From Batillaria attramentaria (lineage: Eukaryota; Mollusca; Gastropoda; Batillariidae), in contig JACVVK020000150.1 of the NCBI GenBank assembly GCA_018292915.2, forward strand, positions 526,501 through 590,500: a stretch of 64,000 nt of DNA, read 5' to 3'. The position numbers and the translations under genes were made by a program. Shown here piece after piece: positions 13,469 through 26,677 of this stretch (the stretch's first letter is position 1; the number at the start of each line of letters is the position of its first letter). Under the pieces are notes generated by a model that ran no database searches, was not told where the DNA came from, and was given only the letters and a program-made list of their open reading frames with translations.

Positions 13469-16400
13469 TCACAACTCCCGCCAAAAAGAACGCAGCACTG
13501 AGCATAGTGTGCAAGTAAGGTGTCTGTGAGTATGACGCAGATTTCGTTACGTCACTGTGTGCGGAAAGTATGAATTGTCTGGAGAAAGTTCACTCTCACA
13601 TTCTTGCTTTTTATCACTGAAACTTGCTGCTGGACGCAGCGAAATCTGCCCCATCCCATAAAGTTGTTTCTCTATAAATTTCGGGTCAGAAATCTCGAAA
13701 AAATATGTCTACTGATCTGTAGCAACCCAAGGGGTCACAGTCGACCGTCTTATAGTGTGAAGAAATACTACGACGAATCATGTTAGAACTCTAGATCAGA
13801 GCCGTAGACTATTCCCATCTTCCGATCTGACGTTCTAAAATGACGCCCAATGTCTCCTATAAAACGGCCTATCGTGAAGTGGCATCACATGGCGTGGTAT
13901 GATCAAAGAGTGATAGCATTATATACGAGCATTAGTTCACCACCTTCTTACGCCATAACACAGTATTTTGGGTGTTTTTTGTTTGTTTTGTTTTTAATAC
14001 TTTATTATCCCTTTCAGGAAATTCGGGCTGCCTCCGCCGGGGGAAGCGCGTCGCCGCGGTGCAGCGCCACCCAATACCTATCCTATATATTTTTTACAAT
14101 TGTTATGGGAACGACATGAATAATTCACAGTGTATCTCTCTTCTGACGAACAGTGAGTGAAGTCATAACTTCGGTTGTTGATACTAGGCATGATCGGCAC
14201 GTGGAGGTGTTATGTAGCTTAGTTTACAAAACTTTTATTGAAACGTCGGCTCACAAATACAACAGTTACCGCATCTGCTGCAAACACTTGACGCTTTGTG
14301 ACTTGCTCAGTTTAACAATTGAATGGCATTATTTCTGGTGCCGGTGTAGAACTGATTTGCGTACATTAAAAAAAAAACGTAAAAAGTATCTTTTTCTGGA
14401 AAAAATGATTCTGACATCAAGATTATATAGGGCGCGCACTGACAGTCCGAGTGTCTAAATACAGCTGTTCAAATTATGGAAATTTCTCCCGTTTCACAAT
14501 ATTTACAGAAAAATCACAGACCTTGTGCACATCTTCAAGTACTGAAGTAATAGTTGAAATATATTCTTGGAAATAATACCACTTTTTGCTTTTTAAGGCA
14601 TTCAATTTTTGAATATTTTTTAACCAGGAATACAGACTTTACCCATATATAAACAGTATTGCCAGATGGTACACTACAAAACATATTCTTGTCAAAATCT
14701 ATCCACAGATTGTCTTATTATCGAGCCGTCTTAATAATCTTTTAGAACCAACACCAGAGTAAACAGTCATAGGACAATGCTGGACCCCGGTGTACAGCGC
14801 GGGTTAGGAATAGCATGCAGGCTACCTCAGGGATGAGGCACATTTTCGAGTTAGTCCGTGACCTGGAAAGTGATCAGTTTTGCGTGCACTTCTAGGCAAA
14901 ACTTAGCTGGCGTCCACACGTCCGATTTTCATCCACGATTTTATGAAAACTAGTGCATGTGTACGTGAGGGAATGTTACATGTACTAAGTGTGTTTACAC
15001 AAGACAAGGTCTGGCTATAATAACTGAGAGCGGAAGTATCACGTAATACCAGACACAGCATTTTTAATCAATCTTTACCCTCGAAGGAACGTGCACCGAA
15101 CTGAATGTGATCTTCCAGTCTCTTCTATCCCCGCCTTGCGTCACCCATCCCACTGTGTTACAAACGGTCAACTTTTCCCAGCTCCATCCTTCCTCTTGGC
15201 GCGGCAATGATATGTACCGTGTTATTGTTACGAATTTAATGTTATACAACCTTTTCAGGAGGACAAAAGCTTACCCTGCTTGTGATTCGCATTTGATCGA
15301 CGAAAGCTGCATAACTAAATGTAAGTAATATAAGTGAAACAACAACATCAACAACAAAACCATACAGTAGTGGCGGTCAGATGTGTTGAGAATTCTGAGA
15401 CTACAAAGCCTACAGGATCGAAGCTTGAAGACAGAAGTAAACAGCAACATCAGGTTGTGAATCACGGTACAATAGTGGTTCAGTAGGATAGGTAGGCAGT
15501 GAGTTGTCCCTTTGTCAGGAGGATGGTTGTCACGCCCACTTCCTCAGTCGGACCAGAGCAAGGAATCGTGCACGCGTACATACTAACTGCTAATACTAGT
15601 ATGTTGGACAATGTATGCTTCAGGCTGAGCCAAGACACGTTCATCGCGATGATTAATTAATTGCTTGAACTGACCGTGAAAGCTCAGGGTGTAAACAAAA
15701 ACAGAAAAAAAACCACCAGTAAAGTCAGGAATGTTTAGCCGTCAGTCAGTATCGTCGCCACCGACAATGTTCTTATCATCATTGTCATCTCTGTCAGGCC
15801 ATGGAGTTATGTGGAAATTTAGGTCTATGTGCGAATATTTATCCAGTCTATACTATACTGACACGTATCCAAAGGCCGTGGTCTCCGTGAGGCTGACTAG
15901 GACAATGTCAAGGCGAAGCTTCGTGGAAAGCAAGGGCGGGAAGTGCTGCAGGTTGGCGATAATGGTAATCGATACCTGGCTTAGGCTCCGTGTGCTGGCG
16001 AAAGCTGCAGGGCGACATGAAAACCATAGTAAATTACCTTACTTCTGCCTCCGAGTCTTCGCAACAAGAGCACATCGGACGCAAGGGTATGTTTTTTTGT
16101 TTTTTCCCGCAGCAGGGAAAGGTTTAGGATTTGATTTATGGGCGGATGCAGAAGGAGATGTGTGCCGGAGATCAATGTGTGTTAGCGCTGCTGGCCGAGC
16201 CCGTCATGGCGGATTTGCAAGCAGGGTGGCTGTTAGGATGGCTTTATTGAATTACCGAACTACTGTCGTTACCGCTAACAGCTACCGCCCTAGTATAGGT
16301 AATCGTATTTCCCGGGTAATTTGGTTCGATCCGGCCACGACTACATAAACCTCCTCACGAAATGTGCAGGCAGTCCTCATCAAGCGCTCTTCAGATTCCA

Positions 16401-16749
16401 TGTGGCTTAGAGAATATATCATCTAAATATTTATGTCTATAAAATTAGTTAATTCATCTTCACAACTCTGGTTTGTACAGTCACTGGGTGATGGCGGGCT
16501 GAAGACCGTATGACAAACAAATGAGCTTGCGCTCAATAATCTTCCTTCGTCCAGATTTGTTATACATCACGGTTTTTAAGTTGTTTCTCTATAGAGCAGC
16601 AAGCAAGTTTCAGTGATACAAAACAAGGCTGTGACGTTTCTCCAGACAATACATACTTTCACGCACACAGTGACGTAACGAAATCTGCGCCATAGACACC
16701 TTGCATGCACACTATGCTGCTGCGTTCTTTTTGGCGGGAGTTGTGCGAC

Positions 16750-16781
<32 letters not shown>

Positions 16782-19583
16782 GCGTGCGTGCGGGTGTAAT
16801 CATGGCTATCTCAGTCCAAAACCACCTCGTTGAAGGGCTTGGTGATTTGAGATGAAGTGGGCAGTCATATTCTCCAGGCCGACTTTTCAAGATTTTTCTC
16901 TTGTCGCTTTTTTAGAAGAGTTATCGCCCATTTTAAAAAAAAATCGGCCATGTTACGATTTTTTTTCGAAAAAATTGTTCAAATTCCTTTATTTTCAAGA
17001 CTTTTGAAGTTCATCCAATTACATTGACTGTATTCGTAGCACAGCTCTGTAGCTCTGACAGATTTCCTGTTTTTAAAAAAAAAATTCCGAGGTAGGGGTG
17101 GTTTGCATAAGGCCACAATGTCTATGAAAAGACTTCCTCAAATTACTCATCATCTCGGCACTTTTGTCACGTGTGACAACTGCACATATGACAGGAACTA
17201 CTGCACTATTATAGCTTTAGTATTAAGGCCGTTCTTAACCGGGCGAACTTTTGGTTCGCGAACTAGGTTCGAAGAGTACGGCGAACTAGATTCGCGCACG
17301 TTGTTTCTTAACCGACCGAACACTTCTTCCCAAACCCTGGTTCGAAAGGTTTGCCGAACTAGGTTTGAAGTCTGCACAGCGTGTCGTGGGAACCCTCGCG
17401 ATCCTTTGGCCGATCCTGCGCTCTGATTGGTTGCTCGGGGGAGAGCTGTTGTGCGTATGTACAAACTGAAGTTGAGGAAAATGGCGGACGGCATGGCGGC
17501 TATCGACTCACTTGACATTTCCCTCTCTTGCGCTCTTTTCCTCTTTTCTCCTCTTCCTCGGCTTCCAAGAGTTCACTCAAAACGATAACTACCGCAAATG
17601 CCTCGTCGTCTCGATCTACGAAGGCGGCCATTTTGGTTGTTTACGATTGTCTCAACTCTCGCCTTGTTCGGGCGATGACTGACTTATGCATATCATTAAC
17701 GGTCGGTTAAGAAAGAGAACTAGTTCGGCCGAACCTCTGGAACTACGTATGTGTGCGCGCTCGCCCTATTTGTATACAACACACAGTTCGCCAAACAAGT
17801 TCGCCGGACTGGTGGTTCGCCCGGGAACGGCCTTTAAGAATAACAGAGCTTTTAGATACAAATATTTTTTTGAGTTTCTGGCCAAAAAAGTTCCAATTTT
17901 GCAATTTCGTAAGTACAATCCAAGGCACTTAAGTCCACGTTTCACCAGCCCTCTAGATCTTCCAGATTTTATGTCAAAATTAATTCAGTGACGGAAGTCC
18001 CAAAGCAACAAGGAAATGTTTGGTTCACAGACGAAATCTGCAAGTATCGTCACTGCTTCCGACATTTCACCAGCCCTCTAGATCTTCCAGATTTCATGTG
18101 AAAAATAATTCAGTCGAAGTCACAAAGCCAACAGGGAAATCACAAGACATGAACAAGCATCCTCAGATGATCTCAGTGCTAGAGGCTGACGTCAAATGTT
18201 TAGTTCACGGAATTGACGTCATCTCTCTCTCTCTCTCTCTCTCTCTCCCCTCCAACCCAGTCACGTGGCTAATCGATCGTAGCGGATCTACTGTCATTGG
18301 TAGGACTTGAAGAGGGGAGAACCGGCAACAATAACAACAAAACAGACAAAATAACATGAAATTTGGAGAAACAACTTTGTAATTGTAGGACAGGGCCGTT
18401 CCTCCTTGTTGTTTGTTTCTTGTCGTTCTTGTTTTGCTGAATACATTCTGTGCCTCTTTGTATTAATATCAGTGTCCGTGTAGATGTCATTAACTATGTA
18501 CCTGAAACGGACCAACCGTATAATAAACCTTCCATTTTGTAAGCGCCTATTCACAAACACGGTCGGTCGGTGGTCTAGTGGTTAAGAGACTTCGCCATCA
18601 ATGCGAGAGGTTAGGGGCGAAGAATTTTTTCTTCTCCTACGTGGCACCATTCATCGGGCCGATCGTCGGGGGTTCTCTCCGGGCACCCTGGCTTCCTCCC
18701 CTTCTGCTTTGGAAATGTTCAGCCCACAAAATTTGAAAATAAATGCAATTCTAAATCCCAAAACTTAATAGCTGAGCTGACACTTCGCACAACCTGACTG
18801 TGATATGTTCATATCCAGTGAGTGATAGAATGGGTGTGATTCACGTGAGCGTCCGTGGTGGATTCAGCTCGCGGCGCTTTGAGCCAATTCAAGAAAATGG
18901 GTAAAGCGCCCGCACAATACACAATTATTATTATTATTATTAACACGTATTCACAGAGTTTCTAAGTGGTCAAAATCGAAGGATAGAGCTTTGACTATGA
19001 AAAATGAATATTTTTACATGTACACGAAACACAACGCAAGAAGTTCATCTTATGCACTGTAAGAGATCGTGAGAAGCACATGAACCTTGGTTAGACCAAA
19101 GAGCTTACCCCAAACGGGATGGTTAATACTATATGTCAACAGCGACTGACGGAGCAGTTGGCCGCGCAGGTAAGTTGTAATGGCGGCTGGTGTGATTAGG
19201 CTGACGGTGCCTGTGGGTTTTTACCTTGTGGAGCGGTACGCCTAGCACGCCGTTTCCATCTCTGCCAATCAACCCAAGTATGCGCCGTTAAGCTTTGCGC
19301 ATCAGCCCCGTACAGTCGAGGGTTCCGTGACACGCTTACCGGTATAGAAATACACGGGAAAAAGAAAGGAAAAACATGACAAAACAAATATCCCACTTGA
19401 TAGCTTGACTATAAGCTGCATATCACTGATGAAGGCAAACCGTTCAAGCTCCCACTGCAGTGACACCATACCTCACGATGCAGCAGTGTCCTCATGTGGA
19501 TGTGTATGCACAGCTTTGTGGGGACAGTTTCCAGGTTACAAGTCGATTTGTGTCTAGCACGAGTTACAAAGTCAGTCGTACGC

Positions 19584-19660
<77 letters not shown>

Positions 19661-20808
19661 CGAACGTAAAGTTGTCTCTTCTAGCTGTTTTAAAGTATCC
19701 TCTATCGTCTTATCGAAACGATTCAACAAGACATGTGTCAATTGATGTGTTGAAAGCGCACGATGGACTATAATGCTGCATAGTCACCGGGTCGCTACGA
19801 TTATTCTGTAACACGACACAGTACATGTATTTAAGTGTCTACTGTGCTTTATATAATGGTAACAGCTCATTGTGCCCGTGACCTTTCCAGTTTGTCGAGC
19901 TGCTTGCCAATAGCTTCCTGACCAAACCTGATTCACAAAACGTACATTGGCCTCATTTCACTTTGTTCCCATTTACCGTGAAAATCAGGTTTGATGGTGA
20001 CTCACACCACTTTTGCATCCGACCAGTTATTTGTCTGGATTAACTGCATTGACAAACGTAGCTGGGTAATTTTTCGTGTGATAAGTGGGGATGATGCCCC
20101 TGCCCGTGTTATGCTGTCCATTCGTTCGTGTAAATTAAACCTGTTGTGGATATTTGATATTTCACGCACCATGTAGTAATCTATCTATTCTAACGCTTTT
20201 TGTAATCAGTGAAATGGTTCAATTCTCCGAAACAGATGTTAGGTTCTGAAACTGACTTAGCATTCAAATTAATCACAGGTACTCTTTTATTTTCAAAACA
20301 TTCCGTAAAACAGCTGCAATATTTAAAACGTTCGGAGAAGCCTCTTGGTGACTCACGGGTGTGTAGTGTATTGTGTAGGATGAGTGACATGACAATTGTT
20401 CTTTGTGTTGCGAGGAAGGCGAGTCAGTGAGTGAGTTTTTAGGGTTAAAGCCGCTCAAGCACCAAAGACTGATTCCTGGCTAATTGCGAGGAATGCAGAA
20501 ATATTTTTAAAAATATTTGACACTTCATTAATTTTGTGTACTTTACAAACCCAAAAATTTCGTTTCTTCTACTTTTTAAATCCTCAAAAAAAAAGGGGGG
20601 GGGGGGGGGAGGCTGAGCGTTTACACATAGCTGCCATATATTGCCCGTTCATCATGCACTTTTTTTGGGTCTGGGCTGACTTGACTACAACTGGTTAAGT
20701 GACTCCGATGATGATCCCAGGGTGGATGTACAACGGGACAAAATGTCCTGGACACCAAAAGGCAATAGCACATGGTGCCCTGGCAACACAAAACCAGTTG
20801 GACTCCGT

Positions 20809-20856
<48 letters not shown>

Positions 20857-20875
20857 ACACACATACACACACACA

Positions 20876-20932
<57 letters not shown>

Positions 20933-21578
20933 CAACATGGAAATCGCAAGACATGCATCCTCAGACGATCTCACCAAAGATCTTGGAAACATAGGTTCCA
21001 AGGTCTTTGATCTCACTGCTAGCGGCTGACGTCAAATGTTGAGAGAGAGAGAGAGAGAGAGAGATGACGTCAATTCCGTGAACTGAACATTTGACGTCAG
21101 CGTCTAGCCTAGCACTGAGATCGTCTGAGGATGCTTGTTCATGTCTTGTGATGTCCCTGCTGGCTATGTGACTTCCCCGACTGAATTATTTTTCACATGA
21201 AATCTGGAAGATCTAGAGGGCTGGTGAAACGTCGGAGGCAGTGACGATACTTCTTTTCATAGACATTGTGGCTTTATATGCAAACCACCCCTACCTCAGA
21301 TTTTTTTTTTTTTTAAACAGATAATCTGTCAGAGCTACAGAGCTGTGCTACGAATACAGTCAATGTAATTGGATGAACTTCAAAAGTCTTGAAAATAAAG
21401 GAATTTGAACATTTGTTTAGAAAAAATTCGTAACATGACCGATTTTTTTAAATGGGCGATAACTCTTCAAAACATGCGGCAAGAGATAAATCGTGAAAAG
21501 TCGGCCTGGAGAATGTGACTGCCCACTTCATCTCAAATCATCAAGCTCTCCAATGAGGTGGTTTTGGAGATAGCCATG

Positions 21579-21642
<64 letters not shown>

Positions 21643-21864
21643 GCACAACTCCCGCCAAAAAGAACGCAGCAGCATAGTGTGCACGTAAGGTGTCTATGAC
21701 GCAGATGTCGTTACGTCACTGTGTGCGTGAAAGTATGTATTGTCTGGAGAAACGTCACAGCCTTGTTTTGTATCACTTTTGTATCACTAAAACAAACTGA
21801 CCCATAGATTTCAAAGAAAACAACTTCACGTCTCTCTTCCAAAAACAGCGGTCAGTTGTTTCCC

Positions 21865-21958
<94 letters not shown>

Positions 21959-23681
21959 TCCCGGATTCATGGCATTACAAAAGAACGACCGTGACGACAG
22001 CAGGTGATTAAATGGAAACAACATATTGGGCTGGTGGCCATCTTGTTTTTGTTTTTCGGGTGGCATTCTCAAAACGCGTGCAACACGCAACCATAGACCA
22101 GAATGACCTAAGGACGAAAAGTCCCTAAGTATTGTTCAGATTGAACTCTCTTGATAGCATACAGATTGATATCTACCTGCCACACACGGTTTGAAGTTAT
22201 TTTCTGAGGGGGAAAAAAAACCCAACACAAACGAAGTTTTGTGCCGGTGCCGAAGTTTTGTGCCGAATTTGCTATGTCTGCGTTGAATGGAAATCAGTGG
22301 GACACTGGGCCGCATCACCGAAGCTTTATCGGAATCGCCCTCGGCGTTAGGACATTTACAATTTAGATCGGACTAAAACCGATGTCCAAGCCCTTGGGAC
22401 ATCACTAGATTTCAGTGAAACGTAAAACAGTACCACCTTGCTGTTACAGAAATCGCAGAGCACAAGAAAGGTGGATTTAAAATGCATGTACGCCTCCTTT
22501 GCCGGAAAACCTTTGTGAAATTCTTGTCAGCTTGCCGCCAGTATTTTTAAGTTGTTTCTCTATAGAAACAACTTTATGGGATGGGGCAGATTGTGCTACG
22601 TGCAGCAGCAAGTTTCAGTGATACAAAACAAGACTGTGACGTTTCTCCAGACAATACATACTTTCACGCACACAGTGACGTTCCGAAATCTGCGTCATAG
22701 ATCTTAAATCTTACGTGCACACTATGCTGCTGCGTTCTTTTTGGCGGGAGTTGTGAGACGCGTGTGTGTGTGTGTGGACGGATGTAATGATGGCTATCTC
22801 TTAAACCACCTCGTTGGAGAGCTTTTGACTTTGAGATAAAATGGGCAGTCACATTCTCCAGACCTACATTTCACGATTTTTATCCTGCCGCATTTTTAGA
22901 ACAGTTATCGCCCATTTTAAAAAAAATCGGTCATGTTACGTATTTTTACGAAAAAATTGTTCAAATGGCTTTTTTTCTGAACTTGGGAAGATCATCCAAT
23001 TATACTGACTGTATTCGTAGCACAGCTCTGTAGCTCTGACAGGTTTTGTGTAAAAAAAAATATTTCCGAGGTAGGGGTGGTTTGCATATAAGGCCAAATA
23101 TCTATGAAAAGACTCCTTCAAATTACTCATCATTCCGGTATTTTTGTCACTTGTGACAACTACACATATGACATGAACTACTGCACTATTATAGCTTTAG
23201 TATTAAGAATAACAGAGCTTTTAGATAAACACATTTGTTTCAAGTTTCTGCGAGAAGCGCCGGTCAAAAAAGTTCCAATTTTGCAATTTCGTAAGTACAA
23301 TCCAAGGCACTTAAGTCCACGTTTCACCAGCTCTCTAGATCTTCCAGATTTTATGTCACGGAAGTCACAAAAGCAGCAAGGAAATCACAAGATATGAAGA
23401 AGTATCATCTGTCAGACGAGCAGCGTGAGGCTGACGTCAAATGTTTGGTTCACAGACGAAATCTGCAAGTATCGTCACTGCTTCCGACATTTCACCAGCC
23501 CTCTAGAGAACCGGCAACAATAACAACAAAACAGACAAAATAACATGAAAGTTGGAGAAACAACTTTGTAGGACGGGGCCGTTCCTCCTTGTTTATGAGT
23601 TCAAAGTTCAGATGCACGTCTTTTTCTCAAATCAGATTATATCTCTTCCATCTTACGTTCTCTTTACTGATACCCCCCCCC

Positions 23682-23772
<91 letters not shown>

Positions 23773-25092
23773 CGTGATTCCCCTCACTCGGACTGCCGAT
23801 CAGAGGTAGAAAATAACACACACTACTGTCACCAAGGATGGTTCCAAATACAAGGGCGCTGGAAACGCGCATGTGCAACTTTTTTGCGGTCGGTATTGGA
23901 ACATGGACTCACCAAATACACGACCGTGTTCCTCCTCACATTTGATAAATGTTTCTGTTTGACAAGACGTGCGGGTGGGGTGGGTGTTCGGGAGTTTAAC
24001 GTCCTTTTCCACCACGTATGGGTGATATCAAAGACGGGGCAACGAGAAAAGGCCAGCACAAATATTTGGCCTCAGCCGGGTATCGAACTCACGACCCGAG
24101 CATTGAAAGTCCAACGCTCTACCATTCGGCCACCCTGGCTTCCCAAACAACAAGACGTGCATGTGCACACTGACTAGTAATACGACACGCATAATTAGGT
24201 CTGAAAAAAGATGGAGAAATAATTGCAATGCACCTACCATTTTGTTTCCTCTAGTTCTATAAAAGTCTAGGGTAGGGTCCGGCAAGAACACCGGTACTCG
24301 TCATCAAAAGTATGGGCATGCACGCCAAGACTTGACCAAGCCCTGGAGCCGTAGTCAAGCGTTACGAAGGACAGAACCCACGCTACCCTCGCATTAAACA
24401 CCTTGGCACATGCATAAAATAAAAATGAACAGAGAATGCTGTGCAAAGTATGTGTTCACCAACTTTAATTTGTCACAGCTCGAGGTACAACACGAAGGAA
24501 GAGCACGGCACAGGAAGGACACAATATCCCTGTTATATAAACATTTCGGATTGACTTTCTTGTTCGGACCATCACTTTGATATTACTAAAACTAACTTAA
24601 TGCGAGGTTCCAAGTAATATATGGTGATTTTTTTCTTCCAAAATTCTGTTTCTTTTCTCATGAAGTAAAATGTCAATAGACCAGTTTCGGTTCATTCGAC
24701 AGCTGCTGCGTTTGTATGCAAAATGTCAAATTGATATCGATGCTGATTATTTATTTTACTTAGGCCACCGTTTTGAGCATTGTGATCATGGATTTGGCGT
24801 GAGCCCCTGCTTCTTTTCAGAATTTCAGCAGAATTGATTTTTATGCGTACTGTATAGAGTGTTATGTGGTTGCCGTGTTTCAGCCTCCCGATGCAGTTTC
24901 CCCAGCGAATGGCGTGGCAAGTGGTACGAGAACGGACTGGGGGAAATCGACATTGCCAAGCACACCGTGTCGCATAAAGGGCACTGCGTTAGCAGCGATC
25001 GAAAAAAGTACCTCCTCTTGAACAGGTACACACAGACCTGGCCTGTCTGCTGTTTAGACGCCTTTTTTCGACCAGAAATGTATTTCGCACAG

Positions 25093-25172
<80 letters not shown>

Positions 25173-25272
25173 ATGCGAGTTGAGTCCTCAGTAACTGGAA
25201 CTACCTGGGTTCCTTGCATTTATTTATTGTTTCATTGGGTTTACTGAGTTGTCACACGTCCTGCTAATTATG

Positions 25273-25324
<52 letters not shown>

Positions 25325-26018
25325 TGTGTGTGTGTGTGTGTGTGTAGGGGAAGTAATGAATATGAAATGCAATGACATAACATTTTGCCTAGGCAGTTGT
25401 TTCTTTTAAATTGTAAATCTTATTCCGCTGAAACCCCTTCCAGAGCTTTCAGGTAGCAACTCTGCTAGTGCTGGAGATGCACCAGAATATTCTGGGGCAG
25501 CCTCCTAGTGCTGGTTGGAAGCTGCATCCCTCTTGAGTATTGTCGCATGCTCACCTGATGAGGGTCCCATTGACCCGAAATCATGGTCGTTAACTGCCAA
25601 AAATCATCTATTCACTTGGCCTAGGCTGTACCGACCATTTTCCACAAAGCACACATCTCCTAGATTTAGGTAGCGCTCCCAGCTTTACTTACTTCCCCTA
25701 GATATTTATATTCCAATAATACAAACAGGCCGACCTCAACAGTACGCCAGTAGCCTTTGTTTTGCGAACGATAAATCCTCGTAGATTGGTATTTGTGTTT
25801 GTTAGAATAGTTAAGGTTACACCATACACATAATTATTACCAAACAAAACAAAATCATTTCTTTCTTTGGAATGGGAAGATACTGTCTGCGTCTGTTTCA
25901 GTGACAACAAATGCTTTGTATGCCTGGTCTTTACACCTCAGCATGACAACCTTCTTCAGTACAAAGAAAGTGAGTCTCTCTCTCTCTCTCTTTCTCTCTG
26001 CGCGGCGTGCGTGCGTGC

Positions 26019-26108
<90 letters not shown>

Positions 26109-26592
26109 ATACAAGTCAGTGAAAATCGGCCATATTTTCTTTCTGCAGGTTACTGTGTGAACGACGACAACTTGGCATCAGTTTGTAGCGCCATCACAGG
26201 CGACTTTCCGCTCCACACAATAGTCAAAGGTGATCCCCCCCCCCCCCCTCCTCTCTCCCCGATGTTACGCGCCATACAACTAAAGACATTACATGTCTTT
26301 GATACAACGTTAGCAATGATCTAAGGTCATGGATTTGAATCTTGATAAGCACTTTGATCCTATGAGTTTTATGATTTGGCGGTAGAAATATATTTTGTAT
26401 GTGTAGCTGTCTTTGTGTCCGCCAGAGACGTGTATGTTTGTTTGCTGGGGGAGGGGGTGGGGGGTGGGCGTGGATTTCTCTTTCTGGGAAACGTCGACCT
26501 GTTGTAGGGTGTGCTTTGTTGATTTGAGCGGTGTGCATTAATGTAATCGCACGGCAAATCAAAGTACTTGCTATCGCTCCTGTTGATGCAGC

Positions 26593-26677
<85 letters not shown>

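Noticed and set aside
15731..16348. 205-codon open frame on the + strand in intron 1
   Set aside because: No recognisable domain, signal peptide or homology, and a length that is plausible by chance in 64 kb of six-frame sequence. Mentioned only as spacer content.
20621..21029. Overlapping ORFs of Cys-Val or His-Thr polymer on both strands, here and at other dinucleotide tracts
   Set aside because: They are translations of (TG)n/(CA)n microsatellites; no non-repeat domain is attached.
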